Shown: positions 7,756 through 16,989, counted from the first letter of the stretch. The stretch: 39,620 nt of DNA from Desulfobulbaceae bacterium (GCA_023544645.1 JAMJFO010000030.1:1-39620); one strand, 5' to 3'. The notes: generated from the sequence alone by a model not told the origin. Translations and numbers: made by a program.

Positions 7756-9785
7756 CCGATACGCCAGTAAACAAGCAGGAAATGGGCAAGCTGCAGCGCC
7801 TGTTTGACGACAATTTCCTCGATTACACCTCATACGTTATCCGCGAACGGGCCATCCCGGACATCGATGACGGGCTCAAGCCTGTGCAGCGGCGTATCCT
7901 GCAGACCCTGCACAATATTGACGACGGTCGTTTTCACAAGGTTGCCAACGTGGTCGGCGAAACCATGAAGCTTCATCCCCATGGCGACCAGTCCATTTTT
8001 GCCGCCCTGGTCAACCTGGCCAACAAGGAATACCTGATCGAACGGCAGGGGAATTTCGGCAACATTTTCACCGGCGACCAGGCATCTGCGCCCCGGTATA
8101 TTGAATGCCGGCTGACTCCGCTGGCCCGGGAAACGCTGTTTAATAAGGATATCACCCAATTCGTCGAATCCTATGACGGCAGAATGCAGGAGCCCGTCAC
8201 CCTGCCGGCCAAGCTACCCATGCTTCTGCTTCTCGGCGCCGAGGGCATTGCCGTGGGCATGGCCACCAAGATTATGCCCCACAACTTCAACGAACTGCTG
8301 CAGGCCCAGATTCTTTACCTGCGCCAGGAGGAATTTGCCCTTTATCCCGATTTTCCCCGCGGCGGCATCATCGATGTGTCCGAATATGACAACGGCAACG
8401 GCAGGATCCGTTGCCGGGCAATGATCGAGGAGGCGGACGAAAAAACCATTATCATCCGCGAGCTGCCCTACAACATCACCACCCAGGGCCTGATCGATTC
8501 TGTTGAGAAGGCGGCCAAGGCTGGCAAGCTGAAAATCACTTCCATCAATGATTATACGGCGGAAATAGTCGAGGTGGAGATCAAGCTGCCCCGCGGCGTG
8601 TATGCCGAAGAAACCATTGACGCCCTGTACGCCTTCACTGACTGCGAAGTCAGTGTTTCGCCCAACCTGGTTGTCATCAAGGAAAATATGCCATGCCAGA
8701 TGGCAGTGGACGAAGTTCTTCGGCACAATACCAACAAGCTGGTCAGGGATCTCGAAACCGAACTCAATATTGAGTTGGGCCGTCTCAAGGAAAGACTGCA
8801 TGCCCGCAAACTGGAGCAGATTTTCATCGAGGAGCGTTTGTACAAGGAAATCGAGGAAGTAACCAGCTACGACAAGATCGTCGCCACAGTGGATAAATCG
8901 CTCAAGCCTTTTGGTGATGAACTGGTCCGCGATGTTTCGCGGGAAGACATTGAAAAACTTCTGGAAATACGCATCAAGCGCATTTCACGCTTTGATATCA
9001 ACCGACAGAAAAAAGAAATCCGCACCATTGAAACCGATATCAGGAAGGTGGAGAAACATCTTAAGGATATGATCGGTTTTACTATCAATTACCTGAAAAA
9101 ACTGCTGGATAAATATGGTGAATTGTATCCCAGGAAAAGCAAGATCGAACATTTCGACCAGGTGGACGCCCGGGCTGCCGCTTTTTCCAACCTCCAGGTC
9201 GGATATCATCGTGAAAGCGGATACCTCGGATACAAAGTTAAGGCAGAGGATAACAAAAAAGACCTGGAGGTCAGCTGTTCCGAGCTTGACCGGCTGCTGC
9301 TTATTTTCAGCAATGGCCTGTACAAGGTCGTCAATGTACAGGAAAAATTCTTTGTAGGCGAAGAGCTGTTATGGCTGGGGGTGGTCAGGAACGACCTTGT
9401 TTTCAATGTCGTCTACCGCAACGGTAAGGAAAATCGCTCCTATGCAAAGCGTTTTCGCACACCGAAGTTTATCATCAACCGGGATTACCATCTCTTTCCG
9501 GAACACAAGCGTTCGCTTATCCAGTTCCTGGAAGTCGGGAGCAAGGAGGTCAGGGCACGGGTCAGCCTGGTGCCTTCCGCCCGGGCCAGGCACAACAGTA
9601 TCGACCTGGAAATGGACGAATATCTCATCAAGGCGCCGAACGCCATCGGCAAGAGGGTGAGCAACAGGGTGGTGCGCAGGGTCACCAGCCAGACAGGCAA
9701 ACCGCTGCCCCCAAAGGAAACGCTGCCTGTTCTTCCCGGTTTCAACGGCAAAGATCAGGGGGACGACTCACAACCGACTGAGTAG
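7752..9785 (+). CDS. parC: DNA topoisomerase IV subunit A
   Basis: Cleavage-religation subunit that partners ParE. The winged-helix domain carries HPHGDQS (residues 75-81) and the active-site Tyr116 in the APRYIE motif. The tower and coiled coil follow, then a short C-terminal region (to residue 677) with only loosely recognisable blade repeats, shorter than in GyrA. The residues at the quinolone-contacting positions, which are Ser83 and Asp87 in E. coli GyrA, are here Gln80 and Ala84. The ATG overlaps the parE stop (ATGA), so both subunits are made together. The 3' end overlaps the convergent PHP gene by 18 bp. Confidence 0.93.
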   Translation: MTDTPVNKQEMGKLQRLFDDNFLDYTSYVIRERAIPDIDDGLKPVQRRILQTLHNIDDGRFHKVANVVGETMKLHPHGDQSIFAALVNLANKEYLIERQGNFGNIFTGDQASAPRYIECRLTPLARETLFNKDITQFVESYDGRMQEPVTLPAKLPMLLLLGAEGIAVGMATKIMPHNFNELLQAQILYLRQEEFALYPDFPRGGIIDVSEYDNGNGRIRCRAMIEEADEKTIIIRELPYNITTQGLIDSVEKAAKAGKLKITSINDYTAEIVEVEIKLPRGVYAEETIDALYAFTDCEVSVSPNLVVIKENMPCQMAVDEVLRHNTNKLVRDLETELNIELGRLKERLHARKLEQIFIEERLYKEIEEVTSYDKIVATVDKSLKPFGDELVRDVSREDIEKLLEIRIKRISRFDINRQKKEIRTIETDIRKVEKHLKDMIGFTINYLKKLLDKYGELYPRKSKIEHFDQVDARAAAFSNLQVGYHRESGYLGYKVKAEDNKKDLEVSCSELDRLLLIFSNGLYKVVNVQEKFFVGEELLWLGVVRNDLVFNVVYRNGKENRSYAKRFRTPKFIINRDYHLFPEHKRSLIQFLEVGSKEVRARVSLVPSARARHNSIDLEMDEYLIKAPNAIGKRVSNRVVRRVTSQTGKPLPPKETLPVLPGFNGKDQGDDSQPTE

Positions 9786-10412
9786 GTCTGCCAGGCCGCT
9801 CCGCAACTTATCATACTGCTCCACAGTGAGGCCGGCGCCGAGGGCCACGGTCTCCACTCTTTGCGCGGTCATGAAATCTCCGGGATCATGGCCATCCGAG
9901 CTGACAGCCAGCATGGCGCCGACCTCTATTGCCATCCGGGCCACATGGCCGTTGGTCAGGCAGTGTCCTTTCCTGCCGGACAGCTCGAGCAGCACTCCAT
10001 TCTTTGCGGCAGCTTCCGCTTCTTCCAGTGTTATAAATCCGGGATGGGCCAGCAGGTCAACTCCGGCTTCAATGGCCGCTTTGTTGGTTCCCGGAGCAAC
10101 CGGTTCCACAGGCGTTTCACCATGACCGACAATAATCAGGGCGCCAAGCTCCCGGGCGCGCATGGTCAGGGGCTTCATCAGCGCGGGGGGGATATGGGTG
10201 AGCTCAATGCCCGGTATGAGGCGGGTTTTGCTCAGGGGGTTCAAGTCCTGGGCAGCCCGGACAATGCGGGGCACGATGAAGTCAATATTTGAGGAGTCGG
10301 CATGGTCGGTGATAGCGACCGCCTGGTAGCCAAGGACTTCGAACCGGCGAAGGTGCTCTGCCGGTACCAGCGCTCCATCGCTGAAAAAAGTATGGGTGTG
10401 CAGATCTATCAT
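9768..10412 (-). CDS. PHP-domain phosphoesterase, histidinol-phosphatase-like
   Basis: A 214-residue stand-alone PHP domain, a metal-dependent phosphoesterase fold. The four metal-binding motifs are in order: DLHTHTFFSDG at the N-terminus, AITDHAD, then GIELTH and IVGHGE, and SSDGHDPGDF near the end. The substrate cannot be read from sequence; histidinol phosphate is the label carried by related proteins, but no his genes are nearby. I start at the ATG at 10412, which follows AGGAGGGAG at good spacing and overlaps the miaB stop (ATGA); the longer open frame to 10562 is only antisense to miaB codons. Coupling to miaB is structural, and no shared function is evident. Confidence 0.85.
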   Translation of the reverse strand: MIDLHTHTFFSDGALVPAEHLRRFEVLGYQAVAITDHADSSNIDFIVPRIVRAAQDLNPLSKTRLIPGIELTHIPPALMKPLTMRARELGALIIVGHGETPVEPVAPGTNKAAIEAGVDLLAHPGFITLEEAEAAAKNGVLLELSGRKGHCLTNGHVARMAIEVGAMLAVSSDGHDPGDFMTAQRVETVALGAGLTVEQYDKLRSGLADLLSRL

Positions 10413-11791
10413 GATTCGTCTCCCTCCTGGATATGCGTACCGGCCAGGGAATGTTGGCCGGCCTTGTCGATCCGGACCATCACGGCATCGCCCCTGTGCG
10501 GTTCCTGGCTCCGGACCGGTGAAAAATGAACGATATGGTTGGTCGATGACCGTCCCTGCCACAACCCCTTTTTCCCCTTGCCCTCAACAATCACCTCAAG
10601 AATATGATCCAGGTACTCCCGGTTTCTTGCAAGGCTTATCTCGTCCTGTCGATCCTGGAAGCGGGACAGTCTTTCGGACTTTACCTCTTCATTCACCGGA
10701 TTGCCAAGGGAAGCAGCGCGGGTGCCCGGCCTGTCCGAATATTTAAAGGAAAAAGATCCATGAAAGCGAACTGTTTCAAGCAGACGCATTGTGGCGGCAA
10801 AGTCTTCTTCCGTTTCGCCGGGGAAACCGATGATCATATCTGTTCCCAGGGCAATATCCGGGCGATACCTCCGCAAGGCCTCAACTTTTTGCAGATACTC
10901 TTCAACGGTATATTTGCGGTTCATCAGGGAAAGAATGCGGTTGGAGCCGGATTGAACCGGTAGATGAAACTGCGGGCAGAGATTTTCCAGTTCAGCGAAG
11001 CAGCGCATCAGGTCATCGGAAAGATCCTTGGGATTGGAGGTGGTAAAGCGTAAACGGTTAAGGCCGGGTGTTGCGGAAACAAGGCGAAGCAGGGCGGCAA
11101 AGTTGACAGGGTCGTCCGCCACCGGATTGGTCAGGCCGTAGGAATTGACATTCTGGCCCAGCAGGGTAATTTCTTTTACCCCCTGTTCAACAAGCAGGCG
11201 GACCTCATCAAGAATATCGGCAACAGGTCTGCTGACTTCGCGGCCGCGGGTCAAGGGAACTACACAATAACTGCAGAAGTTGTTGCACCCCTGCATAATG
11301 GTGACGAATTTTTTATATTCGCCCGGAGCAGGGGAGGGGGAGGATTGACTTCCGTTCCGGCCCACCTGAAGAAACGGCTGCACCTGCATGGTGTCGTCCA
11401 GATCCACTTCAGGTTTCAGGTTTGTCTGGCCGGCATCGATTCTGGTGATCATGGCGGGGATTTTATATATCTGCCGGGTGCCGATCACCATATTAACATG
11501 GGGCATTCGCTGCATGATCCGCTCTTTTTCCTGCTGGGCGACACAACCGGCAACAGCAACCAACATGCCGGGATTGCGAGACTTATACTGTCTAATTTGC
11601 CCGAGCAGGCTGTATACTTTCTGTTCAGCCTTGGCCCTGACGCTGCAGGTGTTGAGAATAACCAGGTCGGCAGTCTGCATGTCGGCAACCGGGATAAAGC
11701 CGAGAGGAAAAAGCAGCTGTTCGATAATTTCGCTGTCCCGTTCATTCATCTGGCAGCCAAATGTTTTTATGTGCAGTGAGCGCTGTTTCAT
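10409..11791 (-). CDS. miaB: tRNA-2-methylthio-N6-dimethylallyladenosine synthase
   Basis: MiaB adds the methylthio group to i6A37 of tRNAs reading UNN codons. This 460-residue protein has the N-terminal UPF0004 domain with its auxiliary 4Fe-4S cysteines (Cys13, Cys49, Cys83), the radical SAM motif CNNFCSYC (Cys169, 173, 176), and a C-terminal TRAM domain around residues 385-450. Opening KTFGCQMNERDSE is diagnostic for MiaB rather than MtaB or RimO. Residues about 145-157 form a Ser/Pro-rich linker. It overlaps the downstream PHP gene by four bases and lies about 25 bp after the DUF4911-like gene. Confidence 0.95.
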   Translation of the reverse strand: MKQRSLHIKTFGCQMNERDSEIIEQLLFPLGFIPVADMQTADLVILNTCSVRAKAEQKVYSLLGQIRQYKSRNPGMLVAVAGCVAQQEKERIMQRMPHVNMVIGTRQIYKIPAMITRIDAGQTNLKPEVDLDDTMQVQPFLQVGRNGSQSSPSPAPGEYKKFVTIMQGCNNFCSYCVVPLTRGREVSRPVADILDEVRLLVEQGVKEITLLGQNVNSYGLTNPVADDPVNFAALLRLVSATPGLNRLRFTTSNPKDLSDDLMRCFAELENLCPQFHLPVQSGSNRILSLMNRKYTVEEYLQKVEALRRYRPDIALGTDMIIGFPGETEEDFAATMRLLETVRFHGSFSFKYSDRPGTRAASLGNPVNEEVKSERLSRFQDRQDEISLARNREYLDHILEVIVEGKGKKGLWQGRSSTNHIVHFSPVRSQEPHRGDAVMVRIDKAGQHSLAGTHIQEGDES

Positions 11792-11816
11792 TATAACGAT
11801 AAATCAGAACAATATG

Positions 11817-12074
11817 TTAAATAGTTAATGTTTTTCCCGGCATGGATTTTGGTTGACACAGGCTGGAAATATTTTCCAGGAGGCGCCAGATTTCGCCGGT
11901 TCTGGTCAGCGGAACCACGAGCTTGACAAGGCCGCTGTGCCGGTCAACAGTGGTGACCTGGGCCAGACCATCGTAGCCCTCGATAATGAATTTGAGCAGC
12001 GCTATTTTTTTCGGAGCAACCCTGATATAGATATCCTGAAAATTCACTGCCGGACAGGCGCGTCCTTCAGACAT
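11817..12074 (-). CDS. DUF4911-like small protein
   Basis: An 85-residue protein resembling the DUF4911 family, known mainly from Deltaproteobacteria and without assigned function. The segment FQDIYIRVAPKKIALLKFI followed by EGYDGLAQVTTVD and a VVPLTR strand suggests a small alpha/beta, possibly ferredoxin-like or ACT-like fold. I place the start at the ATG at 12074 (MSEGRACP), which overlaps the end of purB by eight bases; the open frame further upstream is purB antiframe. Translational coupling to purB, with miaB next downstream, is a clear arrangement, but I would not infer a purine role from it. Confidence 0.65.
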   Translation of the reverse strand: MSEGRACPAVNFQDIYIRVAPKKIALLKFIIEGYDGLAQVTTVDRHSGLVKLVVPLTRTGEIWRLLENISSLCQPKSMPGKTLTI

Positions 12075-13512
12075 TGAGCGAGGAGTCAATGTCTCCGATC
12101 TTGTCCCGGTGTTTTTCCAGGACCGGTTCGGCAACCTCTTCAAGGAATTCCATTGTCTGTTCAGCAGCGCGGCCGGTGAAATCATTAAAGTTCTCTATGA
12201 TATCGGCAAGTTCGTCGCCGGTGAAGGGCACGCGATCATCGTCTGCCAGGCGCTGGATGAGATCGTTGCCCGATCCCTCCTGCTTGACAGCCAGTCCGGC
12301 TTCAACCGAATGATCTCTGATGACCTCGTGCATTTCCTGCCGGCTTTTACCCCGCTCAACACAGGCCATCAGGATCTTTTCAGTGGCCATAAACGGAAGT
12401 TCTTCCTTAAGGTGCTTTTCTATTTGTTTCGGATAAACAACCATATCAGATGTAATGTTAACGTAAAGTTTCAGTATGGCATCGGCGAGAAGAAAGGCCT
12501 GGGCCATGTCCATTCGCCGGATTGCCGAGTCATCCAGGGTGCGCTCGAACCATTGATTGGCAGCGGTGGCGGCAAAGTTGGCGGGCAGCCCCATAAGCTT
12601 GCGAGCCAGTCCGGTCATGCGTTCGGAACGCATGGGATTTCTCTTGTAGGCCATGGCCGAGCTGCCCACCTGTTTTTTGGCAAAGGGCTCCTCCTGGACC
12701 TTGAGATTGGACAGAAGACGCATATCCACCGCGAACTTGTGCGCTGAGGCGCCGATGCCGGAAAGGGTTTCCGCGGTCTTCATGTCGAGCTTGCGCGGAT
12801 AGGTTTGGCCGGTCACGGCAAAGACCTCGTCAAAACCGAGTTTTTTCGATACCAGCCTGTCCAGTTCACGGACCTTGCCGTGATCACCCTCGAACAGTTC
12901 AAGGAATGTCGCCTGGGTGCCGACCGTGCCCTTGGCTCCGCGGGCTTTAAGCTGTTTTTCCAGCAGCTCTATATATTCGAGGTCCATCAGCAGGTCCTGG
13001 ATATACAGGGTGTTGCGTTTGCCGACGGTTGTAGGTTGCGCCGGCTGGTAGTGGGTAAAACCCAGGGTGGCCAGCGCGGCATGTTTTCTGCTGAACGCGG
13101 CAAGGTTGGCAATAACGTTGATCAGGGCTTTTTTAATCAGCTTGAGCGCTTTTTTCTGAATAATAAGATCAGTATTGCAGACAACGAACTGGGATGTGGC
13201 GCCCAGGTGAATAATGGCTTCAGCCTTGGGACATTTGAGTCCGTAGGTATAGACATGGGCCATGACGTCGTGGCGGATTTCTTTTTCTTTCTGCGCCGCA
13301 GCTGCAAAATCAATATCATCAATATGGTCGCGCAGTTCATCGACCATTTCCCGGGTGACCAGTTTGAGACCAAGTTCATGCTGGGCCTCGGCCAGGGCAA
13401 GCCAGCAGCGCCTCCAGGTGGTGAACTTGAAACGTTCGGAAAACAGTTCCTGCATTTCGACACTGGTATAGCGGCTGACAAGAGGCTCCTGGTAGATATT
13501 GTGCTGTGACAT
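12067..13512 (-). CDS. purB: Adenylosuccinate lyase
   Basis: Catalyses two fumarate-releasing steps of purine synthesis (SAICAR to AICAR, adenylosuccinate to AMP). The fumarase/aspartase signature SSAMAYKRNPMRSERM is intact, including the mobile-loop Ser. The catalytic His context HLGATSQFV and the T-G-Q-T-Y-P-R-K-L-D region are present. At 481 residues it belongs to the longer eukaryote-like PurB type rather than the roughly 430-residue Bacillus type. A GGA sequence sits about eight bases before the ATG. Downstream it overlaps the DUF4911-like gene; upstream a 209-bp gap separates it from recJ, so it probably has its own promoter. Confidence 0.94.
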   Translation of the reverse strand: MSQHNIYQEPLVSRYTSVEMQELFSERFKFTTWRRCWLALAEAQHELGLKLVTREMVDELRDHIDDIDFAAAAQKEKEIRHDVMAHVYTYGLKCPKAEAIIHLGATSQFVVCNTDLIIQKKALKLIKKALINVIANLAAFSRKHAALATLGFTHYQPAQPTTVGKRNTLYIQDLLMDLEYIELLEKQLKARGAKGTVGTQATFLELFEGDHGKVRELDRLVSKKLGFDEVFAVTGQTYPRKLDMKTAETLSGIGASAHKFAVDMRLLSNLKVQEEPFAKKQVGSSAMAYKRNPMRSERMTGLARKLMGLPANFAATAANQWFERTLDDSAIRRMDMAQAFLLADAILKLYVNITSDMVVYPKQIEKHLKEELPFMATEKILMACVERGKSRQEMHEVIRDHSVEAGLAVKQEGSGNDLIQRLADDDRVPFTGDELADIIENFNDFTGRAAEQTMEFLEEVAEPVLEKHRDKIGDIDSSLNV

Positions 13513-13562
13513 GATTTTTTCCGGATAAAGTGGTTCAGGTTTTTTTATGGTAAATTCCTATG

Positions 13563-13579
13563 ACTGCTTGACAAGCAGT
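13563..13579. promoter_or_regulatory. 17-bp palindrome upstream of purB
   Basis: ACTGCTTG and CAAGCAGT form a perfect inverted repeat around one base, 51 bp upstream of the purB start. No T-run suited to a terminator of recJ or purB follows. Its size, symmetry and position suit an operator for a dimeric repressor, or a weak hairpin. The rest of the 209-bp purB-recJ gap is AT-rich with no gene. Confidence 0.3.
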
Positions 13580-13721
13580 ATCTTTTAACGGAGAGAATGA
13601 TTCCGGTCAATGGATAAAACCGAACACGGTTCGCCGTCAGGCATCCTCAGCTTGTCTGGTGGCAACAATATGCAATGTCGCATAATATATATTATGTAAA
13701 ATTAATACATGGTGCGTGTTG

Positions 13722-15482
13722 TCAAGGGGTTGCCGACACATCAACGGCGTGGAGTTCGATTCTCGACTCTCCTCTGTATACTGTATTCTTCAATTTAAAT
13801 GCAAGCTGCACAGGTCCCTTGCGGATCAGTTCGATTTTTTCCCCCATACCGAATCCAATGCCTCTGTAGACCTTCCCTCCGGATTGCAATGTATAGGTGA
13901 GATGGTTTTTGACGGTTCCGGTCTCGATGAATCCGGGACTGTCAAATAAAAAAACCGGCTCGGGATTGCCGTTGCCGAACGGCTCCATCTTCCGGTAGTG
14001 CCTGAAAAATTCACTTTCAAGGATCTCTTCGGGCTCCGGACAATAATCCACCTGAATTATGGCGTTGTCGACTCCCCTGATATTCATGGCAGCAACCGCC
14101 TCGGTAAACAATGCGGTGAAGTATTGCAGATTTTTCTTGTTAAGGGCCAGGCCCGCGGCCATGGCATGACCGCCGAACTGAATAATCGAATCCGCGCAGC
14201 TCTGCAGCACATCATAGAGGTTGACACCGGCAACGGAACGGCCGGATCCCTTGATTGTCCCGTCCCGGCTTGTATCATCGGTAAAAATAACGACCGGTTT
14301 GCTGAACCTGTCGACAACCCGCGAGGCAATAATGCCGATAATGCCCTGGTGATAGGAGCCGTACACGACAAAGGCGGCCGCGCCGGCGTTTTCCTGCTCT
14401 TTGCATTCGGCAAGGACCTCGTTGAGGGCCATCCCCTCAAGCTCCCGCCTGTTGCTGTTGACAGCTTCTATCTGTGCCGCCAGCTGCCGGCACTTCACAG
14501 GATCACCTGTTGACAGCAGATGAAAGGACAATCCGGGTTTGCCCAGTCGTCCCGGCGCATTGATCCGGGGAGCAAACCTGTAGGATATGTCCTCGGCAGT
14601 AAACAGGCCGCCGGTAAAATTATTCTGCTGCTCCTGTAAAGCCTGTGCCCAGACGCAATCCGGCTGATTCATGACTTCGAGACCAGCGCGCACCAGAATC
14701 CGGTTGATACCGGTGAGAGGCATGACATCGGCCACGGTCCCCATGGCCACCATGTCCATCAACTGCTTAAGATTAGGAGTTTTTTCCTTGTCCACTCCCT
14801 CTTGCTCAATCAAGCTCTTCCGGATGCCGTATGCCAGGAAAAACGCCACTCCGACACCGGCCAGTTCTGGATGAGGAAATGTACAGTCCCGGCGGTGCGG
14901 ATTGAGCAGCGCGTCAGCCGGTGGCAGGACATCGCCCGGAAGATGATGATCTGTCACAATAACCTTGAAACCGAGCTCCCTGGCAAGTTGTACTTCCTCA
15001 AAGTCGGCAATGCCGCAATCAACAGTGATAAGGAGCGCAGGCTGCCCCTGCACCGGCGCATGGGCCCTGATAAACCCCGCCTGCAGACCGTACCCTTCGG
15101 TCAGCCTGTCCGGCTGGTAGCAGATCGTATCCCGGCCAAGCTTGTAAAAAAAACGGGACAGGAGCGCGCATGAGGTTATGCCGTCCACATCATAGTCACC
15201 GTGGATATAAAGCGGCCAATTTTCTCGCAGGGCCTGGATAACCAGCGCAACGGCCCTGTCCATGTCCTTCATGAGAAACGGTGAAGGCAGGTCTGCAAGG
15301 CGGGGATTGAAAAAATCTTCTGCCTGCCGGGCATCCCGGACACCCCTTTGCCGCAGGAGAACGGCCATGGGATACGGCATGCCCAGTTCCAGGGCGAGCC
15401 GGGCGCATTGTTCGCGGTCAGGCGGTTCATAGTGGAAATTTTCCTGAACCGCCCTGCTGCGCATTATATCCTTTTCAGCCAT
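13722..15482 (-). CDS. recJ: Single-stranded-DNA-specific exonuclease RecJ
   Basis: 5'-3' ssDNA exonuclease used in recombination and repair. DHH-family metal motifs are present: GDYDVDG, the VDCG strand, and VTDHHLPGD. The DHHA1 motif GGHAMAAG follows, then the OB-fold tail ending at residue 586, a usual length. Two starts are possible. The ATG at 15482 overlaps the miaA stop by eight bases; the ATG at 15464 is preceded by AAAAGGATATA, a better ribosome-binding site, and would shorten the protein by six residues. It belongs to the leftward run lysC-cimA-HhH-miaA-recJ. Confidence 0.95.
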   Translation of the reverse strand: MAEKDIMRSRAVQENFHYEPPDREQCARLALELGMPYPMAVLLRQRGVRDARQAEDFFNPRLADLPSPFLMKDMDRAVALVIQALRENWPLYIHGDYDVDGITSCALLSRFFYKLGRDTICYQPDRLTEGYGLQAGFIRAHAPVQGQPALLITVDCGIADFEEVQLARELGFKVIVTDHHLPGDVLPPADALLNPHRRDCTFPHPELAGVGVAFFLAYGIRKSLIEQEGVDKEKTPNLKQLMDMVAMGTVADVMPLTGINRILVRAGLEVMNQPDCVWAQALQEQQNNFTGGLFTAEDISYRFAPRINAPGRLGKPGLSFHLLSTGDPVKCRQLAAQIEAVNSNRRELEGMALNEVLAECKEQENAGAAAFVVYGSYHQGIIGIIASRVVDRFSKPVVIFTDDTSRDGTIKGSGRSVAGVNLYDVLQSCADSIIQFGGHAMAAGLALNKKNLQYFTALFTEAVAAMNIRGVDNAIIQVDYCPEPEEILESEFFRHYRKMEPFGNGNPEPVFLFDSPGFIETGTVKNHLTYTLQSGGKVYRGIGFGMGEKIELIRKGPVQLAFKLKNTVYRGESRIELHAVDVSATP

Positions 15483-16434
15483 TCAACCATGTATCAATTT
15501 GTTTGACGATTTCATCACCTTTGCCGCGGTCAATCCACTGAATTGCCGGATCACTGTTGAACCAGGTCATCTGGCGTTTGGCATAGCGTCGAGTGTCCCG
15601 TACCAGCAGGCGCATGGTTTCTTCCATGTCCCAGATCCCGTCAAGATAGTTATTGGCATGCCGGTACCCAATGGACTGCATGGAGGGTAATTGTGAACCA
15701 TACCCCATTTTTCTCAACCCTTCCACCTCGGCGATCAACCCTGCCTCAACCATCAGTTTTGATCTTTTCCCGATTCGTTCATACAGAAGCTGGCGCTCGC
15801 AGTGCAGACCGAACTGCCTGATATTCCTGAAATGCACCGGTGGCGGGGGTTGATCTTCGAGATGGTCCGACCAGGGCCTGCCGCTCACCAGGTAGATTTC
15901 AAGGGCACGGAGCAGCCGCTGAACGTCATTGGGATGGATTCGGGAAGCAGTTTCAGGATCAACCTGCCTGAGCTGATCATACAATTGCTGATTGCCTTTG
16001 TCCGCCAGCAGTCGGGCGAGATCTTGCCGAACTGTTTTGTGGGCGGCTGTGTCAAAATCAAACAGACCGTGAAACAGGGCCTTCAGGTACATGCCGGTGC
16101 CGCCGGTCAGGAGCGGGATCCGGCCTGCTGCGGTGATTGAATCTATCGCTGCAAGGGCATGGCGGACAAACCGGGCCGCGTCAAAAGGCTGGTCCGGGTC
16201 GACAATATCTATAAGATGATGAACCGCCCTTCCCTGTTCTGCTGGCGAAGGTTTGGCTGTACCGATGTCCATGTACCGGTACACCTGCATGGAGTCGACG
16301 CTCACTATCTCGCAGTTGAACCTGTCAGCCAGTTCAAGTGACAGCGCGGTCTTGCCGATGGCGGTCGGGCCGATCAGAACAATCACCGGAGATTCGATGA
16401 TGATCGGGGTGTCTTTATTTGTCGTCATGGGCAT
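15475..16434 (-). CDS. miaA: tRNA dimethylallyltransferase
   Basis: MiaA transfers dimethylallyl from DMAPP to A37, making i6A37, the substrate of MiaB. The P-loop GPTAIGKTALS, the SVDSMQVYRYMDIGTAKP segment, TGGTGMYLKAL, and the C-terminal RYAKRQMTWF motif are all intact in 319 residues. The start lies inside the end of the upstream helix-hairpin-helix gene (20-bp overlap); a second ATG two codons later (16428) is equally possible. There is no visible ribosome-binding site, so translation may depend on coupling. miaB lies about 3.7 kb further along on the same strand. Confidence 0.95.
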   Translation of the reverse strand: MPMTTNKDTPIIIESPVIVLIGPTAIGKTALSLELADRFNCEIVSVDSMQVYRYMDIGTAKPSPAEQGRAVHHLIDIVDPDQPFDAARFVRHALAAIDSITAAGRIPLLTGGTGMYLKALFHGLFDFDTAAHKTVRQDLARLLADKGNQQLYDQLRQVDPETASRIHPNDVQRLLRALEIYLVSGRPWSDHLEDQPPPPVHFRNIRQFGLHCERQLLYERIGKRSKLMVEAGLIAEVEGLRKMGYGSQLPSMQSIGYRHANNYLDGIWDMEETMRLLVRDTRRYAKRQMTWFNSDPAIQWIDRGKGDEIVKQIDTWLNG

Positions 16435-16987
16435 AGGTAAAATAATGCTGCAGCCGTTGTTTCATCCGCGGTCCTATCCCCCGAACATCTTCCAGCCGGT
16501 GCGCGCTGGTCAGGGGGCCATGAGCATCTCGATGGGCAATAATATTGCCAGCCAGGATCGGACCTATTCCTGGAACAAGGGCCAGCTCCCCGGCATTGGC
16601 CAAATTAACGGAAAATGGCTGGCCGAGGAGAAAGGCAAGTCGCGGCGACACCGCGGCAGGTAATGCCTCATTTCCCCGGCTGCTATCAAGGGCAGTAACT
16701 TTTTCTTCCTTTGCAAGGCTGTCAAGACAGGCCTGTTCCATTATGACCGAACTGGTGTTCAAGTCGGCAAGAATCTTTTCCGCCACTGTTTCCATGGATT
16801 GGCCAACCGGGCTGTACCTGAACAACCTGTGATCATTGCCGCGAATTTCCAGCCAGGAGTGATGAACACCGGGAGTAAAATGAGTATGGGATGGAATTTC
16901 CAGGTCCCACAGCAGGATCATGACCCCGAACGCAAAAAGGACAAGCAGGCGCTTGTCCTTTTTGCGGCACACCTGATCCGGGCCCAT
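16415..16987 (-). CDS. Membrane-anchored helix-hairpin-helix (ComEA-like) protein
   Basis: A 190-residue protein with one N-terminal transmembrane segment (about residues 14-28) and a C-terminal domain with two helix-hairpin-helix motifs: LVPGIGPILAGNIIAHR and VRGIGPRMKQRL. This is the arrangement of ComEA, which binds incoming DNA outside the membrane, and of related HhH proteins. The middle region (about 30-125) is not recognisable. It starts two bases after the cimA stop and overlaps miaA by 20 bp. No other competence genes are in view, so a DNA-binding envelope protein is as far as the sequence goes. Confidence 0.8.
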   Translation of the reverse strand: MGPDQVCRKKDKRLLVLFAFGVMILLWDLEIPSHTHFTPGVHHSWLEIRGNDHRLFRYSPVGQSMETVAEKILADLNTSSVIMEQACLDSLAKEEKVTALDSSRGNEALPAAVSPRLAFLLGQPFSVNLANAGELALVPGIGPILAGNIIAHRDAHGPLTSAHRLEDVRGIGPRMKQRLQHYFTYAHDDK

Positions 16988-16989
16988 GT

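Noticed and set aside
6565-7833. A 422-residue open frame antisense to parE
   Set aside because: It mirrors parE codon by codon; long antisense frames are common opposite GC-biased genes, and it has no ribosome-binding site or recognisable motif.
9768-10562. Longer form of the PHP protein
   Set aside because: The extra 50 residues are miaB antiframe; the ATG at 10412 has an excellent ribosome-binding site.
12109-13509. Two long plus-strand open frames opposite purB (212 and 234 residues)
   Set aside because: Antisense shadows of a well-supported purB; no recognisable domain or start signal.
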